DNA of 64,000 nt from Meghimatium bilineatum (taxonomy: Eukaryota; Mollusca; Gastropoda; Stylommatophora; Philomycidae), in assembly GCA_034231615.1 (NCBI GenBank), contig CM067309.1, positions 40,543,181 through 40,607,180 on the forward strand. Reading direction: 5' to 3'. Both the position numbers and the translations under genes were made by a program. Positions 30,126-38,900 of this stretch are shown here, in pieces. Within the stretch, counting starts at the first letter, position 1. Each line of letters starts with the position of its first letter. The notes below the pieces were generated by a model, which did no database searches, was not told the DNA's origin, and saw nothing but the letters and a program-made list of their open reading frames with translations.

Positions 30126-31922
30126 TTAATGCATAATTGCTTGCATTGTCTGCGGTGGAATGTGAACCCGGTATCTTAACCGTTGCAGTATCTCGTTATA
30201 TTCACGTGATAAATGTCTCTGTGGGACATTTACTTGAGGCAACCTTCTTTCATGTCCTAGCCATTTTACTGGAGGCAACCTTCTTTCATGTCCTAGCCAT
30301 TTTACTTGAGGCAACCTTCTTTCATGTCCTAACCATTTTACTTGAGGCAATCTTCTTTCATGTCCTAACCATTTTACTTGAGGCAATTTTCTTTCATGTC
30401 CTAACCATTTTACTTGAGGCAATTTTCTTTCATGTCCTAACCATTTTACTTGAGGCAATCGTCTTTCATGTCCTAACCATTTTACTTGAGGCAATTTTCT
30501 TTCATGTCCTAACCATTTTACTTGAGGCAACTTTCTTTCATGTCCTAACCATTTTACTTGAGGCAATTTTCTTTCATGTCCTAACCATTTTACTTGAGGC
30601 AACCTTCTTTCATGTCCTAGCCATTTTACTTGAGGCAACCTTCTTTCATGTCCTAACCATTTTACTTGAGGCAATCTTCTTTCATGTCCTAACCATTTTA
30701 CTTGAGGCAATTTTCTTTCATGTCCTAACCATTTTACTTGAGGCAACCTTCTTTCGTGTCCTAACCATTTTACTTGAGGCAATCGTCTTTCATGTCCTAA
30801 CCATTTTACTTGAGGCAACCTTCTTTCATGTCCTAACCATTTTACTTGAGGCAATCTTCTTTCATGTGCTAACCATTTTACTTGAGGCAATCTTCTTTCA
30901 TGTGCTAACCATTTTACTTGAGGCCATTTTCTTTCATGTCCTAACCATTTTACTTGAGGCAATCTTCTTTCATGTGCTAACCATTTTACGTGAGGCAACC
31001 TTTTTTCATGTCCTAACCATTTTACTTGAGGCAATTTTCTTTCATGTCCTAACCATTTTACTTGAGGCAATCTTCTTTCATGTCCTAACCATTTTACTTC
31101 AGGCAATTTTCTTTCATGTCCTAACCATTTTACTTGAGGCAATCTTCTTTCATGTGCTAACCATTTTACTTGAGGCAATTTTCTTTCATGTCCTAACCAT
31201 TTTACTTGAGGCAATTTTCTTTCATGTCCTAACCATTTTACTTGAGGCAACCTTCTTTCATGTCCTAACCATTTTACTTGAGGCAATCTTCTTTCATGTC
31301 CTAACCATTTTACTTGAGGCAATCTTCTTTCATGTCCTAACCATTTTACTTGAGGCAATTTTCTTTCATGTCCTAACCATTTTACTTGAGGCAATTTTCT
31401 TTCATGTCCTAACCATTTTACTTGAGGCAACCTTCTTTCATGTCCTAACCATTTTACTTGAGGCAATCTTCTTTCATGTCCTAACCATTTTACTTGAGGC
31501 AACCTTCTTTCATGTCCTAACCATTTTACTTGAGGCAACCTTCTTTCATGTCCTAACCATTTTACTTGAGGCAATCTTCTTTCATGTCCTAACCATTTTA
31601 CTTGAGGCAACCTTCTTTCATGTCCTAACCATTTTACTTGAGGCAATCTTCTTTCATGTCCTAACCATTTTACTTGAGGCAACCTTCTTTCATGTCCTAA
31701 CCATTTTACTTGAGGCAATCTTCTTTCATGTCCTAACCATTTTACTTGAGGCAACCTTCTTTCATGTCCTAACCATTTTACTTGAGGCAATCTTCTTTCA
31801 TGTCCTAGCCATTTTACTTGCTGTTTCATTATGTATTCTAACACTTGTGTTGTTCTTACAAGCTTCGTGATGTCGCCATTTCTGATTCTATCTCTTCTTG
31901 TTACATTTGACATTCTTCGCAT
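30126..31922 (-). pseudogene. LINE RT fragment expanded by a 36-bp in-frame array
   Basis: On the minus strand the sequence opens with MRRMSNVTRRDRIRNGD and LEYIMKQQVKWLGH, the normal C-terminal region of a LINE RT protein. It then repeats QVKWLGHERRLP about 44 times and leaves through a short tail. The 598-codon open frame therefore reflects tandem duplication inside a retrotransposon gene. The opposite strand is also open for 577 codons (LLEAIFFHVLTI units), because a stop-free 36-bp unit keeps its frame. I do not regard either as a host gene. Confidence 0.75.
30226..31825. repeat. 36-bp minisatellite, about 44 copies
   Basis: The unit is ACTTGAGGCAATCTTCTTTC then ATGTCCTAACCATTTT. Variation is concentrated at the CC/TC/TT dinucleotide after GGCAA and at AACC/AGCC; the edge units nearest 30240 carry the AGCC form. 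Confidence 0.97.
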
Positions 31923-31969
31923 TTAACCCCATAGAAAAGATAGGGGTGGGCGGGTTTGAAGATGTCGTA

Positions 31970-32070
31970 GGCAAGCTGTAAACCATGACACGGCGCATTA
32001 TCGTTTGCGGACTAAATTCTTTTAATCTGCAGACGTTTGACAACGAATGTAGAAAACAGAAGAAGAGTGG
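31970..32070 (+). mobile_element. SINE B fragment
   Basis: GCAAGCTGTAAACCATGACA, CGGCGCATTATCG, then TAATCTGCAGACGTTTGA and a short AGAAGAAGAG tail. Confidence 0.65.
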
Positions 32071-32880
32071 TAAGAAATCCTCATAAAAGAAAAGAATTTG
32101 GTCTTACGGGAAACAAGTGCAGAAGAGGGCTAAGTAACTGGCCCGTGAAGAATAGAGAACTGTAGAGAATTTCGTAGTATGTGGCAGATCTGAGTGTTTT
32201 TGATGGCTTATGTACCTGCCTATGATAGTTTCAGAAACGGGTGCTGGAACAGAAATTAGCTAGTAGTTTATTTGAAATTGTGTGTCGTTAATTATTTTGA
32301 AGACTTCTTACTCATCCAGTCCATGTTTATATTCTCCATAGATCGTTGCATCGTTGCCAAGGCGTTTTAGATTTTTCAATGCCAAATCCAAAGGAAACTG
32401 ATATATCTGGTACAAAAAAAGAAAGTAAATAAAATTTTAAACTACAACAAAACCGAGTATTAGCAATATTTGATTCGTTGAGTTGGTTCAAAGTTATAGT
32501 TTTATAAATGTAATACAGTTTTTTTCATGTTTTTTTCTTCTTTTTTTAATTTTTTTTTTAGTTCTTTTGACATCATTGAGCTGGGGTGGGAGGGGGGGGT
32601 TGAATTATTGACGGTTGATGAAAAAGAGGGTGGTGAGCGGTAAAAAAAACTGTTGACTATATTTATGAACAGACCAGGTCCCCCCCCCCCCATGTTAAAA
32701 AATGCTCTCATATATAAACATAGAGACATATTCAAATATACAAATGTTCACATATAGATGAATGAAAAGTACTCACTCACATATGTACATGCGTTTACAT
32801 ATGTACACATATTCACAAATTAACACGCACATATACGCATATAAAATGACGCATAGAGATAAAAAGGCAGTACCATAAAA
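32070..32880. other. Spacer with homopolymers, no gene seen
   Basis: Contains T-rich runs at about 32520-32565, a G run near 32591 and a C run near 32681. No exon is supported. Confidence 0.4.
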
Positions 32881-32897
32881 TATATATGTATAAACAT

Positions 32898-33025
32898 AAA
32901 CATTCGACCACATAAATATACATACATGCACTAACATAAACATTCGACCACATAAATATACATACTTGAACTAACATAAACATTCGACCACATAAATATA
33001 CATACATGCACTAACATAAATATTT
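32898..33025. repeat. ~40-bp tandem repeat, 3-4 copies
   Basis: The unit contains ACATAAACATTCGACCACAT then AAATATACATACATGCACTA. Flanked by diverged CATAAA-rich sequence to about 33180. Confidence 0.85.
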
Positions 33026-33582
33026 GGCCACATAAAATATATTTACATAAACATTCTCTCATATACAAATATATTAATACAAACTATCGTCCACATAAAA
33101 ATATATTAACATAAACATTCGACCAAATAAACCTATATGCTATCACTCACATAAAACACGTCTTCAAATATAGATATACACCTGTACCCACATGCGATCC
33201 AAAGTGGATCTGTAAATGCATTGAAAAATATCCCCATATGCTGACACAAATGATGATGTTAGTGTTCTGAAGTTTAGTCGTATCGAGAAATGATAATCAA
33301 AATATTATTTCAAAGAAATATTGATTTTATTTTTTCTGATCACAAATTGCTGTTTTAATTTCAACAAAAATATTTTCAATAGTATTCTAAATATCCTGTT
33401 ATCGTCATTGCTGTTCTAGGATACATCCCGTTGTGGTTCAGTAAAATATACCTCTAATTCATTCATTTTCCCTTTGCGCTGAAGTTAGCGCATAGGGCAG
33501 AGGTCAGATCTCTTTAATTCTTTCCGTTCAAAGCTATTCTGTGCATACCCCGAATAGTGAAGTAATAACAATAAAACCTATA

Positions 33583-33876
33583 ACCTGTCAGGGTGGTAGG
33601 GATGTCACAATGAGACATAACCCGTCAGGGTCGTAGGGATGTCACAATGAGACATAACCCGTCAGGGTCGTAGGGATGTCACAATGAGACATAACCCGTC
33701 AGGGTCGTAGGGTTGTCACAATGAGACATAACCCGTCAGGGTCGTAGGGATGTCACAATGAGACATAACCCGTCAGGGTGGTAGGGATGTCACAATTAGA
33801 CATAACCCGTCAGGGTGGTAGGGATGTCACAATTAGACATAACCCGTCAGGGTGGTAGGGATGTCACAATGAGACA
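33583..33876. repeat. 37-bp minisatellite from a LINE 3' end, about 8 copies
   Basis: The plus-strand unit is CCCGTCAGGGTCGTAGGGAT then GTCACAATGAGACATAA. A first diverged copy has CCTGTCAGGGTGG. Confidence 0.95.
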
Positions 33877-33900
33877 TCTGGTGGAGTAAGATCTCCACAC

Positions 33901-34035
33901 ATCTCTATCCTCTACCATCCTGAAGAGTTTGGAAAACTCACACCATCTCTATCCTCTACCATCCTGAAGAGTTTGGAAAACTCACACCATCTCTATCCTC
34001 TACCATCCTGAAGAGTTTGGAAAACTCACACCATC
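33901..34035. repeat. 44-bp tandem repeat, 3 copies
   Basis: ATCTCTATCCTCTACCATCC then TGAAGAGTTTGGAAAACTCA; derived from the LINE coding end. Confidence 0.9.
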
Positions 34036-34769
34036 TCTGTTCTTAAATATTATTGAGTCATGCCTTCTTTCTTCCACCTCGTTTTCTTACACCCACCACA
34101 GTACCTTTAAGAACATCTTTTGTCATCGAGGCATGTCTCATCAGTGGCCGTACCATCGGAGTTTACTAAGTTTCACGATTGTCAACACTGATTCATGTTG
34201 CCCAAATAATGAATTAATTTTATCATGTACAAAAACATTGGCCTTATGTTCTCGATAACAGATACATAACGTGTTTTCAAACGCCTGTATTCTTCTATCT
34301 AGATCTGCTGTTAAAGTCCAGGTGCCACAACCATATAGAAATATTGACAATCACAATAATTTTATATGTTGATCTTAACAGGTTTGTGATCTTGCTTTTC
34401 CAAATGGTGTAATCTTGTCATGGCAACCATGGCCATTTCCAGTCGTTTCGTAACTTCAGCTGTTGATTCACCATCTCCACTAATCTGGGCACCCAGAAAA
34501 GTAAACATAGAAACCTCTTCCAACATTCGATTATTAATGATGAGGTGCGCTACTTTCAACAGCCCAGTCCAATTTGGTTATATCAGAACTTTACAACCAT
34601 ATAAAATAGCGGAGGTCGCGTTTCTGATAATTAATGCAGTCACCACGAGCTCTGGATTAAATTATTATTTCTCCTGTTGTGTCAGTATACATGTATATTA
34701 ACAGAGACACCTCTCAGCCGGTTCTCATGTTTGCACACCATGAACGCACAAAGTGAAGGTGCGCAAAGT

Positions 34770-34830
34770 AGAAAACTATTCTGAACATTGTCCTTGACAT
34801 AGCATTAGAGACAAGTTCGTCATGGAGACT
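34770..34830 (-). promoter_or_regulatory. Candidate SECIS element for the selenoprotein GPx
   Basis: On the minus strand ATGA begins at 34823. The next base plus UGA forms UGAC, which faces AGAA at 34779-34782, so the tandem G.A/A.G pairs of a SECIS quartet are possible. Above it GAAC pairs with GUUC, then UUGUC with GACAA, with one bulged U. An AA lies 13 nt after AUGA in the apical loop, the usual spacing. It is about 870 nt past the GPx stop. A stable basal helix is not obvious, and an AATAAA on the minus strand near 35410 would end the transcript before it if used. Confidence 0.42.
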
Positions 34831-34905
34831 GTAGATGTCTGTGATAAATCATACATGAATACCAAAAACAACAGTCTATGTATTATACATGTATAAGATC
34901 TATGT

Positions 34906-34936
34906 AGAAGATGATATACATTGTATATCATCTTCT
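34906..34936. repeat. Perfect 15-bp inverted repeat
   Basis: AGAAGATGATATACA and its exact inverse are separated by a single T. It lies between the candidate SECIS and the GPx stop. Confidence 0.9.
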
Positions 34937-34980
34937 AGTTCGTGCCGTTTTCGTTGTCTGTATTTAAGTTCATTAAATAA

Positions 34981-35348
34981 GAATGTTCCGTGGGTTCATT
35001 ACGGGAAGACGTGTCCACATTTCCAAACTTTTTAATGCTATACCCAATTTCATACAGCTTCTGTGACTTGGAGATTTAATTTAAAAGACTCTTTTTAATG
35101 GGTTTTTGCAGATGATTCGATATGCACACAACGCACTGAGAAAGTCCCTCCTCCTCCAACCCATAACGGTCATGCAGTGTGTGTGTGTGGGGGGGGGGGG
35201 GGGGTTCTGTGTGCATAGAGCGCACGTTGTTGGGTTCGACGGTTTATGAATCTTTAACGTAATTTCATTTTGTTAAATAATGTATGGTTTGTTTCGTTAA
35301 AAATGCGGACACATCATCCCGTAAAGTACCGTTCCGTGTACTATGTGG
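34981..35348. mobile_element. Possible MITE with ~45-bp inverted ends
   Basis: The left end, GTTCCGTGGGTTCATTACGG then GAAGACGTGTCCACATTT, is inverted and diverged at 35303-35345 (AAATGCGGACACATCATCCC, GTACCGTTCCGTG). The interior has a 16-base G run near 35190 and no ORF. It lies in the presumed GPx 3' UTR. Confidence 0.5.
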
Positions 35349-35520
35349 TTAACCACAGAAAGTATTATGGGATGTCTTAAAAAATACTAATAGATTTAGT
35401 TCGGCCAAGTTTATTTAGTTTGGAACGTTCAATCGTCTTCACCGTTACCACTGAAGTTTAAGAAATACCCTCTCTCTCTCCGCGTGTTTTAGTAGCATAA
35501 CATACATCCTCAAGTTCAAC

Positions 35521-35625
35521 AGTGGGTTAGACAATTGAATATTTTTCTTACGATATTCAAATCTACAACAGTGTTAGACAATTGAATATTTTTCTTACGA
35601 TACTTCAATCTACAACAGGCCGAAT
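35521..35625. repeat. Two-copy tandem repeat of ~55 bp
   Basis: GTTAGACAATTGAATATTTT then TCTTACGATA occurs twice, about 70 bases past the GPx stop codon on the transcript. Confidence 0.85.
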
Positions 35626-35693
35626 GATAAGAATTTCTCTAAATGAAACAATAAACTTAATATTTAAAAGAAAAACACAAACAGAGAATTAAG

Positions 35694-35981
35694 CTATGAT
35701 TTCGATCTTGTTTCGCGCTCCAGTACAGTTTTGTCTAAGATTTGTAGAAGAATGTGAAGTTCTTTTTCTTGACCATTGAGATCCTTTGCGGAATTTACGA
35801 GAACTTTTATGATTTCCACCAGATCAAACGGTTCAACCATTGGCCGAAAACGGTAGAGTGGCACACCTTGTTTAGAAACGAGAAATTTTTCGAAATTCCA
35901 CGTGATATCATCGGTAAGAATTGGGTCCCAGAAACTCTCTCGTGGTTGGAAGACTCCAGTACGTGGCTGTGAGCAAGACGT
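35694..35981 (-). CDS. Sec-GPx exon 4 (C-terminal)
   Basis: 288 nt after acceptor TTCTACAG, phase 0. It starts TSCSQPRTGVFQPRESFWDP, continues [16 protein letters not shown] and [19 protein letters not shown], and ends ETRSKS with stop at 35694-35696. It extends some 25 residues past the conserved end, as does the paralogue. Confidence 0.93.
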   Translation of the reverse strand, partial: TSCSQPRTGVFQPRESFWDPILTDDITWNFEKFLVSKQGVPLYRFRPMVEPFDLVEIIKVLVNSAKDLNGQEKELHILLQILDKTVLERETRSKS

Positions 35982-38900
35982 CTGTAGAATACAAGAACAA
36001 AAAAAGGAAATATGATTTTACATTGACATGCACCGTTGTCAACACAGGGTTTATCTACAAAACTATGATTTTGTAAACAGAAAAACAAGTTTGCGCATTT
36101 TCACGTCCGTTAGCTCAAATTTAAACACTAGGGCAATGATATCAACACTTAGATATCGAAATATTTTGGGGGGGGGGGATACAAATACTGAATGCGCGTG
36201 AAGATACAAAAGTGATAATACAAGAGGAAAGGTTCCGCTGTATGCCAATTCGTTCAATGAAATATAATTTCAAAACTTAGCAATGAGGCGACTGAAATTA
36301 AGTAGCTTTATCCATCAGGCAAAGCTACTCCATAAAACAATCTCACCTGAAATTGATATCCCTCGAAAGTCTCAATCAATCAATCAACGAATCAGTCAGT
36401 CAACCAGTCAATCAATTAACCAATTAATCAATCAGCCAACCAGCAAATCGATCTATCAATCAACCAATCAATCAACCAATCACAGTCATTCAATCAAGCA
36501 ACCTATTAATCAATCAGCAAATCGATCTACGAATCAACAAATCAATCAGTAAACCGATCAGCAAATCGATATATCAATCAGCAAATCGATCGATCGATCA
36601 ATAATTATTCAAATGAATCCATCAATCAATCAATTAATAAAACAATGAATAGCACACGTAATAAATTAATAAAAATCAATTAACTAATCAAACGATTAGT
36701 CAATCACTCTAACAACCGATCGATCAGTCAATGGATAAGAACAATACTTAATCAATAACGAATCAATCAATTGATGAATCACTTAATTAATACAGCAGTA
36801 GATCGATTATTCAAATAATTAATAAGTAGCACTTTAACCAACGAATCAATTAATTAAACAAAATTAAAGTTTATACATTATTGCTGCCTATCCTCATTGT
36901 CCAAAAGCAAATTCTCTTTTTCCGACAGTCCGCGGGCAAGTTCGGCCCGCCAAGCTATTTTTCCGGCCCGCTAAGCTGATCTAAAAGTACTACATGCGTT
37001 GGCAGCAGAATAAAAAAATACAACTTAGTGATCTAAATAAAAATCAAACAAATAAAATATTTTGAACATATAAAAAGACATGATACCTCGTAGAAGATAT
37101 TACTTGCTGGTAAAGTCGAGGGGAGGTAAGCAAGAGGTAGGCAGAAATACAAATGGGAGAGTAACATCGCGAGATGGAAATATTACAGTCTAGCAGAATG
37201 TACAACCACGACAAGAGACAGGGGATGTTGGAGGGTCTGTTGCTGTCAACCTTCATTGCGGAGATGGCACTTAATGATGATAATCCAAAGCACTAAAAAG
37301 TGTTCCTGGCCTAATAAAAATAAAGTCCGGCTCTGTGGCAGCTTGGTACAGAGAGAGTCTGTAGCCAAAAAAAACACTCAATCCGTTCTGCAGACACAAA
37401 CAACGCTCAATCGGGCCTGCAGACACAAACAACGCTCAATCGGGCCTGCAGACACAAACAACGCTCAATCGGGCCTGCAGACACAAACAACGCTCAATCC
37501 GTTCTGCAGACACAAACAACGCTCAATCCGTTCTGCAGACACAAACAACGCTCAATCGGGCCTGCAGACACAAACAACGCTCAATCGGGCCTGCAGACAC
37601 AAACAACGCTCAATCCGTTCTGCAGACACAAACAACGCTCAATCCGTTCTGCAGACACAAACAACGCTCAATCCGTTCTGCAGACTCAAACAACGCTCAA
37701 TCCGTTCTGCAGACACAAACAACGCTCAATCCGTTCTGCAGACACAAACAACGCTCAATCCGTTCTGCAGACACAAACAACGCTCAATCCGTTCTGCAGA
37801 CACAAACAACGCTCAATCCGTTCTGCAGACACAAACAACGCTCAATCCGTTCTGCAGACATAAACAACGCTCAATCCGTTCTGCAGACACAAACAACGCT
37901 CAATCGGGCCTGCAGACATAAACAACGCTCAATCCGTTCTGCAGACACAAACAACGCTCAATCGGGCCTGCAGACACAAACAACGCTCAATCGGGCCTGC
38001 AGACACAAACAACGCTCAATCCGTTCTGCAGACACAAACAACGCTCAATCCGTTCTGCAGACACAAACAACGCTCAATCCGTTCTGCAGACACAAACAAC
38101 GCTCAATCCGTTCTGCAGACACAAACAACGCTCAATCCGTTCTGCAGACACAAACAACGCTCAATCCGTTCTGCAGACACAAACAACGCTCAATCCGTTC
38201 TGCAGACACAAACAACGCTCAATCCGTTCTGCAGACACAAACAACGCTCAATCCGTTCTGCAGACACAAACAACGCTCAATCCGTTCTGCAGACATAAAC
38301 AACGCTCAATCCGTTCTGCAGACACAAACAACGCTCAATCGGGCCTGCAGACATAAACAACGCTCAATCCGTTCTGCAGACACAAACAACGCTCAATCGG
38401 GCCTGCAGACACAAACAACGCTCAATCGGGCCTGCAGACACAAACAACGCTCAATCGGGCCTGCAGACACAAACAACGCTCAATCGGGCCTGCAGACACA
38501 AACAACGCTCAATCGGGCCTGCACACACAAACAACGCTCAATCCGTTCTGCAGACACAAACAACGCTCAATCGGGCCTGCAGACATAAACAACGCTCAAT
38601 CCGTTCTGCAGACACAAACAACGCTCAATCGGGCCTGCAGACACAAACAACGCTCAATCCGTTCTGCAGACACAAACAACGCTCAATCGGGCCTGCAGAC
38701 ACAAACAACGCTCAATCCGTTCTGCAGACACAAACAACGCTCAATCGGGCCTGCAGACACAAACAACGCTCAATCGGGCCTGCAGACACAAACAACGCTC
38801 AATCGGGCCTGCAGACACAAACAACGCTCAATCGGGCCTGCACACACAAACAACGCTCAATCCGTTCTGCAGACACAAACAACGCTCAATCGGGCCTGCA

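Larger units (their letters stand above)
33583..34580 (-). mobile_element. RTE-like LINE 3' part carrying two internal tandem arrays
   Basis: Minus-strand frames read FTFLGAQISGDGESTAEVT (34360-34560), LYGCGTWTLTADLDRRIQAF and LSKLRWYGH (34141-34350), then VLKGTVVGVRKRGG (34070-34130). Below this the coding and 3' UTR have been expanded: 44 bp x 3 at 33901-34035 and 37 bp x 8 at 33583-33876. The 37-bp unit, read on the minus strand, is ATCCCTACGACCCTGACGGG plus flank, the 3'-end signature of this LINE family. Confidence 0.75.

Noticed and set aside
30137..31870. 577-codon plus-strand ORF of LLEAIFFHVLTI repeats as a gene
   Set aside because: It is the reverse strand of a 36-bp minisatellite within a LINE relic; openness follows from the period being a multiple of three, and no splice or start context supports a gene.
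35270..35330. Alternative SECIS starting at ATGA near 35311 or 35265
   Set aside because: The ATGA occurs but the following bases do not form a stem with any downstream GA-containing strand at the right distance.
37256..37921. 221-codon ORF rich in Gln/Thr/Asn
   Set aside because: Entirely inside the 29-bp array; three units give 87 bp, which keeps a frame open by chance.
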